Source of the DNA: Selenomonadales bacterium | GTDB taxonomy: Bacteria; Bacillota; Negativicutes; Sporomusales; UBA7701 | Assembly: GCA_018434945.1 (NCBI GenBank) | Contig: JAHDOI010000007.1 | Span: forward strand, 1 to 64,000 | Reading direction: 5' to 3' | DNA length: 64,000 bases | Part shown: positions 41,743-50,731 of the stretch, piece after piece | Layout of the letters: every line of letters starts with the position of its first letter | How positions within the stretch are numbered: position 1 is the first letter of the stretch | The notes under the pieces: model-generated | The model's input: the letters and a program-made list of their open reading frames with translations, nothing else | Told to the model about the DNA's origin: nothing | The model's database searches: none | Program-made: the position numbers and the translations under genes

Positions 41743-44002
41743 TAAAGAACCGACGAAGAATTTTACCCGCGAGATGCTCATCGGCATGGGCGAGGCTTCG
41801 GTCCGTAAGAGCTATTATCCGGAGCTGCAGCAGCGCATGGTCGAGCTGGAGCGGTTCCGCCTGTTGCTCGACCAGGCCCGTGACCCGATCTTTCTCGTCG
41901 ATCTGGCGGACGGACTGATCGTGGACGCCAACGCGGCGGCACGCCGCTGCGTCGGCTGGAAGCAGGGCGGGGTGCCGGCGGCCGGTATCCGGGAGGAGCT
42001 GGGGTTCGACCCGCTCGCGGCGCTCGCGGACGGGGACGGGGCCGAGGAGCGTACCCTGAGCTGCAACGACGGGCGCAGATTGACTGTGGAGCTGTCGTGC
42101 AGCCGGGCCGATATCGACGGCGGCAGCTACGGCATCATCGTCGCCCGCGATATCGGCGAGCGGAAAGAGGCCCAGGAGCGGTTGCGTTCGGCTCACGACC
42201 AGCTGCAGGCCAATTATCTCGAGCTTGAGGAATTGTACGGCCAACTGGCCGCCGCCGATGATGCGCTGAAGATGAAGATGGCGGAACTCGAGGCCAGCAA
42301 CAAAGCGCTCGCCGCGAGCGAAACCCGTTACCGGCTGGCGGTGGAGGGTGCGAATGACGGAATCTGGGACTGGGATGTTATCAGCAACAGGCTGACGGTT
42401 TCGGCGGCCTGGTCAGGTATTTCCGGCCTGCCTGCCGTCGCTGTCGAACAGGACGCCAATCTCTGGTGGGAGCGCATCCACCCCGAGGATATCGTCCGCG
42501 CCGAGGCGGCTCTCGACCGGCATCTCGCCGGTAAGTCGAGTTATTACGAGGTCGAGTACCGCTTTCTCATAACCGCCGGCCGCTGGATATGGGTGCTGGC
42601 AAAGGGCAAGGCGCTGTTCGAGGACGGCCGGGCGGTGAGGGTCGCCGGGTCGCTGACCGATATCACCCCGCGTAAGGAGACGGAGGAACGCATCCGTTAC
42701 ATGGCCTTCAACGACCCGCAGACCGAGCTTTTGAACCGGGCCGGGTTTAACGAAGCGCTGGCGGGGATGATCGCCGCCGCCCGGGCGGAGGCCAGGAGCG
42801 GCGCAGTGTTCCTGCTCGATATCGATAATTTCAAGATGGTGAACGACTCCCGCGGCCATGCCTTCGGCGACGAGGTGCTGCTCGATATCGCCGCGCGCCT
42901 GAAGGCTTCTCTGCCGCCTGAGGCGGCCGTCGCCCGACCCGGCGGCGACGAGTTTTTGGCGGCGTTTTTTATGAGCGAGCCGAACCAGTACCTGTACTGG
43001 GCGGAGCGGATTATGCAGGTATTCGACCGGCCGGCGTTCGTACGCGGGACACAGGTCATGGTGTCCTGCAGCCTCGGCATCGCCCCGCTGTCGGGCAGAT
43101 CGCTGCCCGGCGAGCTGCTGCGCAAGGCCGACACGGCGATGCACAGCGCCAAAGCGGCGGGTAAGAGGACCTGGCGGTTGTTCGAACAGTACATGGAGGA
43201 TGCGATCCAGCGGCGCATGCGGATCGAGGCCGAGCTGCACCGTGCGCTGGCGGCCGACGAGTTCCGGCTGCACTATCAGCCGCAGCTCTGTCTGGCCACC
43301 GGCCGGGTCATCGGGTTCGAGGCGCTGATCCGCTGGGCTCGGGGCGGGGAGGAGCTTGTCAACCCGCTCGATTTCATCCCGGTGGCGGAGGAGACGGGCC
43401 TGATCGTGCCGATCGGCGAGTGGGTGCTGAGGGCCGCATGCAGGTTCGGGCACCTCGCCGCGAAGTCGCTCGGCGAACCGGTCCGTATCGCGGTCAACGT
43501 TTCGCCCCGCCAGATCGGCCAGGCCAATTTCGTCGACCGTGTCTGCCGGATTCTCGCCGAGGAGGCTTTCCCGCCCGAACGTCTGGAGGTCGAGATAACG
43601 GAGTCGGCGATGATCGAATCGTTCGAGCTTTCGGTGGAGAAGCTGCGCAGCCTCCGTGCGCAGGGGATCCGTGTGGCGCTCGACGATTTCGGCACAGGGT
43701 ATTCGTCGCTGACGTACCTCAGCCGGCTGCCCGCGGATGTCCTCAAGATCGACCGGAGCTTTTTGCGCGAGGCGGGCGCCGACCCGGCGTCGGATGCGAT
43801 CGTCGGCACGATCATCAAGCTGGCCCACCAGATGAAGCTGTCGGTTACGGCGGAGGGGGTGGAAAACGAGCAGCAGCAGAAAATGCTGGCGACGTTGGGT
43901 TGCGACTGCGGGCAGGGGTTTCACTTCAGCCGTCCGGTGGCGGGCGAGCAGGCGATGGCCTGGTTGCTGGCTAGGGTGGGAGCTGAGGATAGGCAGGGTT
44001 GA
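41726..44002 (+). CDS. PAS-PAS-GGDEF-EAL c-di-GMP signalling protein
   Basis: A 758-residue cytoplasmic protein: PAS (about 40-150), a short coiled coil (about 155-200), a second PAS/PAC (about 200-325), GGDEF (about 330-490; intact RPGGDEFLAAF near 405, no RxxD inhibitory site before it) and EAL (about 500-750; FEALIRW, EITESAM, LDDFGTGYSSLTYL, KIDRSFL, TAEGVEN). Both catalytic domains keep their signature residues, so it may make or degrade c-di-GMP depending on the PAS signal. ATG 41726 has ACGGAGG upstream and overlaps the dehydrogenase stop, implying co-translation. It is the longest signalling protein in the window. Confidence 0.9.
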   Translation: MKAPSDKEPTKNFTREMLIGMGEASVRKSYYPELQQRMVELERFRLLLDQARDPIFLVDLADGLIVDANAAARRCVGWKQGGVPAAGIREELGFDPLAALADGDGAEERTLSCNDGRRLTVELSCSRADIDGGSYGIIVARDIGERKEAQERLRSAHDQLQANYLELEELYGQLAAADDALKMKMAELEASNKALAASETRYRLAVEGANDGIWDWDVISNRLTVSAAWSGISGLPAVAVEQDANLWWERIHPEDIVRAEAALDRHLAGKSSYYEVEYRFLITAGRWIWVLAKGKALFEDGRAVRVAGSLTDITPRKETEERIRYMAFNDPQTELLNRAGFNEALAGMIAAARAEARSGAVFLLDIDNFKMVNDSRGHAFGDEVLLDIAARLKASLPPEAAVARPGGDEFLAAFFMSEPNQYLYWAERIMQVFDRPAFVRGTQVMVSCSLGIAPLSGRSLPGELLRKADTAMHSAKAAGKRTWRLFEQYMEDAIQRRMRIEAELHRALAADEFRLHYQPQLCLATGRVIGFEALIRWARGGEELVNPLDFIPVAEETGLIVPIGEWVLRAACRFGHLAAKSLGEPVRIAVNVSPRQIGQANFVDRVCRILAEEAFPPERLEVEITESAMIESFELSVEKLRSLRAQGIRVALDDFGTGYSSLTYLSRLPADVLKIDRSFLREAGADPASDAIVGTIIKLAHQMKLSVTAEGVENEQQQKMLATLGCDCGQGFHFSRPVAGEQAMAWLLARVGAEDRQG

Positions 44003-44321
44003 TATTAATGTCTTTGCCAAGTTTAAAGCCCGGCATAGAGCCGGGCGGGTGTAGGGGCCGTGGCAGCGGGCTGCGGCCGGCGGTCCCCTCGGTATAGGAT
44101 ATGCGCCGGATACGCCGCAAGTTGCTCGCCGGGAGGTTGTTATTTTCATGTTATGAGGTGCGGCCGCCGCGGAAAACGACAGGCAAATCCGGCCGATAAA
44201 GGCTGTAATAGTAAAAAAGCGGTGATACAGGGCGTAAATAATCCCTGTTTTTTTTGTTGCCCCGCCGCGCACAATAAAAAGTGTCGGCACATTTTCCGCG
44301 GCAGCGAAAGGGGGCATGCGC
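44003..44321 (+). promoter_or_regulatory. Structured non-coding leader before the HerA-like ATPase
   Basis: About 320 bp with no gene. It holds several inverted repeats (GCCCGGC/GCCGGGC at 44032-44049; GGGGCCG..CGGTCCCC around 44053-44093), and ends with an intrinsic terminator at 44227-44256 about 65 bp before the start codon. A weak promoter-like pair (TTGATA around 43999, TTTAAA about 17 bp later) precedes it. The layout suits an attenuated leader or a small RNA; I match it to no riboswitch class with confidence. Confidence 0.4.
44227..44256 (+). terminator. Rho-independent terminator in the leader of the ATPase gene
   Basis: ACAGGG (44227-44232) pairs with CCCTGT (44243-44248) across a 10-nt loop, followed by eight T. 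Short stem but a strong T-run. Confidence 0.7.
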
Positions 44322-45827
44322 GTGAGCGATTACAAGGGCCGGCTTATTTACGCCAAGGGCACCTATGTCGAGTTTGTCGTAGCCCCGGGGCAGGATGTGG
44401 ATTTCGGCGATATCCTGGTGGTGGAGGGCAAGAGCGGCGACCGGTTCTATATCCGGGCATATGACTTCAAGGTGAAGTCGCGCTGGTCGGGGATCAACAA
44501 TGTGGGCTACCTGATGAACAAGCTCGACGGCGAGGGCAAGGTGGAAAACCAGGAGGAACTGGAGTTTTACCTCGGCGGCAACCATACCGTGAAGATCGGG
44601 ATGGCCGAGCAGCTCTGTTACGCCGACGGCGAGAACCGCCTGTTCAACCCCAAGACCTGCCCCGATTTTTTCTGCGAGGTGCGCGGTCTCAGCGACGCCG
44701 ACACCGCGCTGCTGGCCGAGATGAAGGGCGACCTGGAGATCGGCTTTCTTAAAAGCGGTCGCGGCGTTCTCGAGTTGCCGGTCGGCATTTACGGCTCAAA
44801 GGCGATCACCGAGCATATCGGTATTTTCGGCACGACCGGGTCGGGCAAGAGCAATCTGGTGAAGGTGCTGGCCGGCTCGGTCATCGACAACGGCAACTAC
44901 GGCATGCTGGTTTTCGACGTCCACAACGAATATTACCGCGATCTGGCCCGCCACCCGGGGGTGAAGGAACGCCTCGCTGTCTATAACGCCAATCCCCAGG
45001 GGGATTATGCCCGCCGGCTGACGGTGAGCTACAGCGAGGTCGGGCCGGAGGATATCACGGCCTGTGCCACGTTCACCGAGCCGCAGTTCGACGCCATTTA
45101 CAAGCTGTCGTCCGTGCTGGCCGACAATTGGGTGCGGGATGTGCTCAAGTACGACACCGCCGATCTCGTCGACGAGCTGAAGGCCAGCACCGGGCAGAAG
45201 TTTCAGTCGCCGACGATCAGCAAGATCAAGAGCATCTGCTGGAATGTGAAGAACGAGCTCAATATCGAGGAAGGCGCGCCGTCGATCGTGGGCGATATGA
45301 TGGGCGAGCTCGAACGGGGTAAGGTTGTGCTGGTCGAGCTTAAGAATGTGTCGCCGGTGGGCGAGCTGGCGCTGTCCACGCTGTTGTCGAAGAAGCTGCT
45401 CACCCATTACGCGGGCAAGACGGAGGAAGACCGCCGCGCCGTCAGGCCGATCCTGATCGTGCTCGAGGAGGCCCACCGGTTCCTGGGCAGGAAGGAGCAC
45501 GGCAGCAACAATGTGTTCGCCCGCCTGGTGAGCGAGGCGCGCAAGTTCAACCTCGGACTGTGCGTGGTCGACCAGCAGCCGCGTCTGCTCGCCGACAAGG
45601 TGCTGTCGCAGCTCAATACGCTGTTCATCCTCGGGCTGGCGTCGAAGGCCGACCGGGGCAAGCTGGAGGCGATGTGCCGCAAGGATATCCTTCAGCAGCG
45701 CAACGAGATCAAGAATCTCGACTGCGGCGAGATGGTGGTGGCGACGAATTACATGCGGTTCGCGGCACCGGTCAAGGTGCACAAGTTCGAGGATTACCTC
45801 GGGCGCCGCCACGGGGTGGTGGGGTAG
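44322..45827 (+). CDS. HerA-like hexameric ATPase (HAS-barrel plus DUF87)
   Basis: A 501-residue ATPase: an N-terminal HAS-barrel-type beta domain (about 1-110), Walker A FGTTGSGKSN near residue 170, a DUF87-like insert, Walker B LIVLEEAHRF near 383, and an arginine-finger region EARKFNLGLCVVDQQPRLL. HerA-type ATPases pump or translocate DNA, usually with a NurA nuclease or another effector; neither is encoded nearby. GTG 44322 is preferred over ATG 44316 because GGGGG is 8 nt upstream of GTG and only 2 nt upstream of ATG. It stands alone between a signalling gene and the sporulation cluster; role unknown. Confidence 0.85.
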   Translation: MSDYKGRLIYAKGTYVEFVVAPGQDVDFGDILVVEGKSGDRFYIRAYDFKVKSRWSGINNVGYLMNKLDGEGKVENQEELEFYLGGNHTVKIGMAEQLCYADGENRLFNPKTCPDFFCEVRGLSDADTALLAEMKGDLEIGFLKSGRGVLELPVGIYGSKAITEHIGIFGTTGSGKSNLVKVLAGSVIDNGNYGMLVFDVHNEYYRDLARHPGVKERLAVYNANPQGDYARRLTVSYSEVGPEDITACATFTEPQFDAIYKLSSVLADNWVRDVLKYDTADLVDELKASTGQKFQSPTISKIKSICWNVKNELNIEEGAPSIVGDMMGELERGKVVLVELKNVSPVGELALSTLLSKKLLTHYAGKTEEDRRAVRPILIVLEEAHRFLGRKEHGSNNVFARLVSEARKFNLGLCVVDQQPRLLADKVLSQLNTLFILGLASKADRGKLEAMCRKDILQQRNEIKNLDCGEMVVATNYMRFAAPVKVHKFEDYLGRRHGVVG

Positions 45828-45837
45828 AGGGTAGCCG

Positions 45838-45958
45838 AGGCCGTTCAGAAAGCCCCAGATGCTAGGCGGATCCAAGGGCGCGCCGCGCAGCGTACTCGAT
45901 TGTACGTAAGCAAGCGCCCGCAGGACCAACGACGCAGATGGGGCTTTATCAACGGCCT
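45838..45958 (-). repeat. Intergenic hairpin element, copy G (121 bp)
   Basis: Reverse orientation: AGGCCGTTCAGAAAGCCCCAG ... GCAGATGGGGCTTTATC AACGGCCT, with GCGTACTCG..TTGTACG apical hairpin. Between the ATPase gene and yqfC. Confidence 0.92.
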
Positions 45959-46014
45959 ATATTGTACTAAACCTCCAGCCACAGCAATAAATTTGTGGTA
46001 TGGGGGTGAGTCTG

Positions 46015-46293
46015 ATGCAACGCCGCCGCAAGGGCAATCTGCAGAGGCTGGCCGGACTGCTTGAGATCCCGGCCGATATTGTGCTCGACCTGCCGCGGAT
46101 CACGATGCTGGGCAACAAGCAATTGTTGGTCGAGAACCATAAGGGGATTATCGAGTACACCGGCGCCCTCGTACGCATCAAGCTCAGCCAGGGGGAGCTG
46201 AACGTGGCCGGCGCCGAGCTGACTATCGGCAATTTCCAGGCCGAGCAACTGCTCGTGGAGGGCACCGTGACGGAAATCAAGTATGAGACTTGA
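46015..46293 (+). CDS. yqfC: Sporulation protein YqfC
   Basis: A 92-residue protein of the YabP/YqfC family: IPADIVLDLPRITMLGNKQL, VENHKGIIEYT and LSQGELNVAGAELTI are the family segments. In Bacillus, YqfC is made in the mother cell under sigma-E; its molecular function is not established. ATG 46015 follows GGGGGTGA; a more distal ATG at 46000 is possible. It forms an operon with yqfD, phoH, yqfF and ybeY in the conserved order. Confidence 0.93.
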   Translation: MQRRRKGNLQRLAGLLEIPADIVLDLPRITMLGNKQLLVENHKGIIEYTGALVRIKLSQGELNVAGAELTIGNFQAEQLLVEGTVTEIKYET

Positions 46294-46304
46294 GGTGGTC
46301 CGAG

Positions 46305-47525
46305 ATGCTGACATTGCGGCTGACCAACTATCTGCACGGCACCGTGAGGGTGAAGATCAGCGGCGCCATCCCGGAGCGGTTTATCAATCTATGCCTGGCA
46401 CGGGGCATTTTTTTATGGGGGATAAACAAACATAACGACGATGTGTACGCAAGCCTTAGGCTGCCCGATTTTTTCCGGATCAGGCCGCTCGCCAGGCGGA
46501 GCCACAACAGGGTGGAGGCGGTGGGACACGCAGGTTTCCCCTTCACGCTCAAGCGGGTGCGGCGGCGCAAGATGCTGGTTGTCGGGGCGGTGCTGTTTTT
46601 CGTTTTTCTCAATCTGCTCACAGCCAGGATATGGTTCGTCGATGTCAGCGGCCATAAGGAGGTGGCTGCCGAGAGGATTACGGGCGCCGCGGCAGCGCAC
46701 GGCCTGCGGCCGGGGATCGCCAAGGCCGACGTCGATCTGAAGGCGGTGGAGAAGGAGATGCTGCTGGCGTTGCCGGAGCTGGCCTGGGTTGGCGTCAACC
46801 TCACCGGCACGAGGGCGCTTATCGAGGTTGTGGAAAAGACGCTGCCCAAGGCCGGGGACAAGTCGCCGGCCCACATCGTGGCCGGCAAGGACGGTGTGAT
46901 AACCGAGGTGATCGCCATAGCCGGACAGCCGGCGGTGAAGAAGGGTGACACGGTAAAACGCGGCGATCTGCTTATCAAAGGCTTCGCCGCCGATCCGCCG
47001 CCGGCCGCCAGGGACCAGACGCCGATCATCACGCTGCCGGCCAGTTATGTCCGTGCCGCCGGAATCGTCAAGGCCCGTGTCTGGTACGAGAGTTACGGCG
47101 AGGCTGGGCTCGCCCAGGAGGTGCTCCGGCGCACCGGCCGGAAGGCGGTGGCGGTTTCGCTGCGGGCCGACGGCCACGAGCTGGCGCTGAAGAGGGTCGC
47201 CGACCAGCCCTTCACCCGCTTCGAGACCGAGGTGGTCCACAAAAAGCTGTCCGGGGGCAGGAATAGCAACTTTGCTGTCGAATCTATCATAAATATCTTT
47301 CACGAATTGGTTGCCGAGAGGTATGAGATAACGGTCGAGCAAGCCCGCGACATCGCCAGGGGCAAGGCGCTGGCCGCCGTCCAGGACCGCATCCCCGAGG
47401 GGGCCCAGGTGCTGACCCGCGAGGTCACGACGCTGCAGACGGCGGAGCCCCGGTTTGTCCGTGTGAAGGTGATGGTGGAAACCGTCGAGGAAATCGGGCA
47501 GACTATGAACATCAACCTGCAATAG
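46305..47525 (+). CDS. yqfD: Sporulation protein YqfD
   Basis: A 406-residue membrane protein of the YqfD family: cytoplasmic N-terminus with RFINLCLARGIFLWGI, one transmembrane helix (about 90-110), then an extracytoplasmic part with a POTRA/FtsQ-like beginning (IWFVDVSGHKEVAAERI) and a C-terminal domain. In Bacillus and Clostridium it is required for spore formation at or after engulfment and has been linked to the forespore-mother cell channel. ATG 46305 has GAGGTGG upstream; the yqfC stop overlaps the longer open frame. Confidence 0.93.
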   Translation: MLTLRLTNYLHGTVRVKISGAIPERFINLCLARGIFLWGINKHNDDVYASLRLPDFFRIRPLARRSHNRVEAVGHAGFPFTLKRVRRRKMLVVGAVLFFVFLNLLTARIWFVDVSGHKEVAAERITGAAAAHGLRPGIAKADVDLKAVEKEMLLALPELAWVGVNLTGTRALIEVVEKTLPKAGDKSPAHIVAGKDGVITEVIAIAGQPAVKKGDTVKRGDLLIKGFAADPPPAARDQTPIITLPASYVRAAGIVKARVWYESYGEAGLAQEVLRRTGRKAVAVSLRADGHELALKRVADQPFTRFETEVVHKKLSGGRNSNFAVESIINIFHELVAERYEITVEQARDIARGKALAAVQDRIPEGAQVLTREVTTLQTAEPRFVRVKVMVETVEEIGQTMNINLQ

Positions 47526-47540
47526 GGAGGCATACAGTCT

Positions 47541-48515
47541 TTGCCTAACGAGCACGAGGAGAGGCGGATCAGGCTTTCCGACGCCCAGGCGGCGGTGGCC
47601 ATCCTCGGCCACAGTGACGAGCACCTGCGCATAATCGGCGAGAATTTCGCCAGCCGCATCGTTTCCCGCGGCGATGAAGTCGTCATCACCGGCAGTAAGG
47701 CCGAGGTCGAGCTGTTGACCAAGCTTTTTCACGAGTTGTTGTTCCTTTACCGTCAGGGCAACCAGATTACGGCGCACGATGTGCGCTACAGCGTGCGCAT
47801 GGTCAAGGAGGGACGGGAGGATAACCTGCACCAGATGTTCGCCGATACGGTACTCGTGACCGCCCGCGGCCGCCACATCAAGCCCAAAACGCTTGGCCAG
47901 CGCCTGTACCTTGAGGCGATCCGCAACAGCTTCATCACGATCGGAATAGGTCCGGCCGGAACCGGGAAGACTTATCTTGCCGTCGCGATGGCAGTTTTTT
48001 CCTTGAAGAACAAGGAGGTCGAACGGATCATCCTCACCCGTCCGGCTGTCGAGGCGGGGGAGAAGCTGGGCTTTCTGCCCGGCGACCTCCAGGAGAAGGT
48101 CGACCCGTATCTGCGCCCTCTTTACGACGCCATGTACGACATCCTTGGCGTCGATACCGTCCAGAAATACATGGCCAAGAATATTATCGAGGTGGCGCCG
48201 CTGGCTTATATGCGGGGCCGTACTCTCGACGACTCCTTCATTATTCTCGACGAGGCGCAGAATACAACCCCCGAGCAGATGAAAATGTTCCTTACCAGGC
48301 TGGGCTTCGGGTCGAAGATGGTTGTCACCGGGGATATCACCCAGGTGGACTTGCCGCAGGGCAACTCGTCCGGGCTGAAGCACGCCCAGGCCGTGCTGGC
48401 CGGCACCAGCGGCATCGAGGCCATTTTCCTGAACGAGAGCGATGTCGTGCGGCACGAGATCGTAGGCCGCATCATCAAGGCCTACGAGCGTTATGAGGCT
48501 TCAAATCCGGGTTAG
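47541..48515 (+). CDS. phoH: PhoH-family ATPase
   Basis: A 324-residue PhoH protein: Walker A GPAGTGKT at residues 137-144, RIILTRPAVEAGEKLGFLPGD-type motif, and FIILDEAQNTTPEQMKMFL (Walker B). PhoH proteins are P-loop NTPases with suggested RNA helicase roles; here it is next to the endoribonuclease gene ybeY, as in most bacteria. The start is TTG after GGGAGG. Confidence 0.94.
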   Translation: MPNEHEERRIRLSDAQAAVAILGHSDEHLRIIGENFASRIVSRGDEVVITGSKAEVELLTKLFHELLFLYRQGNQITAHDVRYSVRMVKEGREDNLHQMFADTVLVTARGRHIKPKTLGQRLYLEAIRNSFITIGIGPAGTGKTYLAVAMAVFSLKNKEVERIILTRPAVEAGEKLGFLPGDLQEKVDPYLRPLYDAMYDILGVDTVQKYMAKNIIEVAPLAYMRGRTLDDSFIILDEAQNTTPEQMKMFLTRLGFGSKMVVTGDITQVDLPQGNSSGLKHAQAVLAGTSGIEAIFLNESDVVRHEIVGRIIKAYERYEASNPG

Positions 48516-48547
48516 GGTACGCCCCGGCCAGTGGAGTTGAAAAAAGA

Positions 48548-50731
48548 ATGTCATCCCTTCAGAATAAACTCCGGGAATTATTTTCCCAGCCCAACAGTAT
48601 GCATGCCAGACCTCTTGCGCGCCGTATCGTGCTGTTTATGGCGTTTTTTTCGCTGTATATGATAATCTTGTCCGCCGATTTTATCGCGGACAAGATTTCC
48701 TTCCAGGTCGGCCAGGTGAGCGACCGCGACGTCGTCGCCCCCCGGTCGGTTTCTTATGTCGACCAGATCAAGACCAAGAAGCTCGAGGCGGAGGTACTGG
48801 CCAGCGTGGCCAGTGTCTACGATTTCGACGTGACGGTGGCCTCGAAGGCCGAAGAGAGCGCAAGCGCCGTCTTCCGCGCCGCCAAGGCCGTAGCTGTCGA
48901 CAAGGCGTTGACCGAGCCCGGCCAGAGGGCCGAAAAGCTTAAGATCACCCTGCCCCTGTCGCTGCCGTCTGCGGCCGTCGACGGGCTGGCTACCCTTGGC
49001 GAGGCCGACCTGGTCAAAACCGAGGAGCATACGAAGAACGTTTTGCGCAAATATCTCCAGCGCGGCATCCGCGACGACGATCTCGACGCCGCCCGCAAGA
49101 ACATCGCCCTCGACGCGGAAGGTCTCGGCCTGGGCAAGGACGCCGAGGCGGTGGTGGCCGGGCTGGCCCAGGCGCTGGTCAAACCCAATTTTGTCCTCAA
49201 CGTGCGTGAGACCGATAAGCGCAAGCAGGCCGCTCTTGCCAGCACCGAGCCTGTGCGGGAGACGGTGAAGAAGGGCCAGGTGCTTGTGCGGCGGGGCGAT
49301 ATCGTGACCGCCGAGCAGATCTACGCTATGGAGGAGCTGGGCCTGCACCGCGGGCATATCAGCGAAGTGCGCATTTTCGGCCTGGCGATCTTCGTGCTTG
49401 TGGTCATGGGCCTGGTTATCGGCTACCTGTACAAGTTTTCCCCCGAGGTATACGGCAACGACCTCCATATGGTGCTGCTCGGGCTGATCATTCTCCTGAC
49501 GCTGGTGCTCGGCAAGGCGGCCCACATATACTCGGATTTTATCGCCCCAATTGCGGCCGGCGCGTTGCTTACCGCCATTCTGATCGATACCCGTCTGGGT
49601 ATTTTCATCAGTATCGCTCTGTCGGTGATGTTCGGGGTGATCGTGGAAAACGACCTCAGGGCGGTGGCGGTGGCCCTGATCGGCAGCCTGACCGGCGTTT
49701 ACAGTGTTTCCAAGTTCAGCCACGGCTACAGTCTGACAAGGACCGGCCTGTGGATCGCGGCGATGAATTTCATCACCGTCGGCTCCACCGGATTCCTGGA
49801 GCAGATCAACGGCACGCAGATCATGCTGCAGGGCATACACGGCGCGGTGAGCGGCATCGCGTCGGCGGTAATAACCATCGGGTTCCTGCCCTATCTCGAA
49901 AGCACGTTCAACATCACCACCCCCGTGAAGCTGATGGAGCTGGCAAATCCCAGCAACCCTCTGCTGCAGCGTCTGCTGCTCGATGCTCCCGGCACTTATC
50001 ATCACAGCCTGCTGGTGGGCAACCTCGCCGAGACGGCCGCCGGCCATGTCGGCGCCGATCCGGTGACTGTAAGGGTGGGGGCGTATTACCACGATATCGG
50101 CAAGATCAAGCGGCCGTATTTCTTTATCGAAAACCAGACGGACAGCGAGAATCCCCACGATAAGATCGCCCCGTCTTTGAGCACGCTGATCGTGACCTCG
50201 CATATCAAGGACGGGCTCGACCTGTGCCGCGATTACAAGCTGCCGCAGCCGATCGTCGACATCGTGCAGCAGCACCACGGCACGACGCTCGTGTCTTACT
50301 TTTACCGGCGGGCCACCGAGAACGAGCACGGCGAGTGCATCATTGAGGCCGATTTCCGCTACGAGGGGCCGCGCCCCCAGAGCAAGGAGGCGGCGCTGGT
50401 GATGCTGGCCGACGCCTGCGAGGCGGCGGTGCGTTCGCTGTCGCGCCCCAACGTCAACCGGATCGAGTCCACCGTCCGCAAGGTAATCCGTGAGCGGCTC
50501 CATGACGGGCAGCTCGACGACTGCAATCTCACCCTCAAGGATCTTAACATTATCGGCGATGTGTTCACCCGGGTGCTGTCGAGCATGTTCCACTCGCGGA
50601 TCGAATACCCCGACGCGCTGAAGGAACTTGAGAGGAAGAAGGCGAAGAATGGAAATAGTGCTAAGCAGTGTCCCGGAAAAGAGGGAGCCGGCTCCGAAGG
50701 TGAGGGAGACGGTGACGACCGTCCTAACTGA
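48548..50731 (+). CDS. yqfF: 7TM-HD (7TMR-HDED) c-di-AMP phosphodiesterase-like protein
   Basis: A 727-residue membrane protein: a first membrane helix (about 25-45), a large extracytoplasmic 7TMR-HDED domain (about 50-265), seven membrane helices (about 275-465), and a cytoplasmic HD domain with YHHSLLVGNLAETAA, HDIGKIKRP near residue 515 and QQHHGTTLVSYFY. Relatives (PgpH) hydrolyse cyclic di-AMP to pApA. The last about 80 bp overlap the start of ybeY in another frame, so the C-terminal tail (about residues 700-727) is probably of low functional importance. Confidence 0.93.
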   Translation: MSSLQNKLRELFSQPNSMHARPLARRIVLFMAFFSLYMIILSADFIADKISFQVGQVSDRDVVAPRSVSYVDQIKTKKLEAEVLASVASVYDFDVTVASKAEESASAVFRAAKAVAVDKALTEPGQRAEKLKITLPLSLPSAAVDGLATLGEADLVKTEEHTKNVLRKYLQRGIRDDDLDAARKNIALDAEGLGLGKDAEAVVAGLAQALVKPNFVLNVRETDKRKQAALASTEPVRETVKKGQVLVRRGDIVTAEQIYAMEELGLHRGHISEVRIFGLAIFVLVVMGLVIGYLYKFSPEVYGNDLHMVLLGLIILLTLVLGKAAHIYSDFIAPIAAGALLTAILIDTRLGIFISIALSVMFGVIVENDLRAVAVALIGSLTGVYSVSKFSHGYSLTRTGLWIAAMNFITVGSTGFLEQINGTQIMLQGIHGAVSGIASAVITIGFLPYLESTFNITTPVKLMELANPSNPLLQRLLLDAPGTYHHSLLVGNLAETAAGHVGADPVTVRVGAYYHDIGKIKRPYFFIENQTDSENPHDKIAPSLSTLIVTSHIKDGLDLCRDYKLPQPIVDIVQQHHGTTLVSYFYRRATENEHGECIIEADFRYEGPRPQSKEAALVMLADACEAAVRSLSRPNVNRIESTVRKVIRERLHDGQLDDCNLTLKDLNIIGDVFTRVLSSMFHSRIEYPDALKELERKKAKNGNSAKQCPGKEGAGSEGEGDGDDRPN

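Noticed and set aside
44031-44049. GCCCGGC/GCCGGGC hairpin as terminator of the GGDEF-EAL gene
   Set aside because: There is no T-run on the plus strand; the T-rich side (GGGCTTTAAA) is on the minus strand, where no gene needs it.
44176-44208. Short stretch resembling 23S rRNA (CAGGCAAATCCGG then AAGGCTG) or the start of a c-di-GMP-I aptamer
   Set aside because: The similarity is confined to about 30 bases and the conserved second half of either RNA is missing; probably chance.
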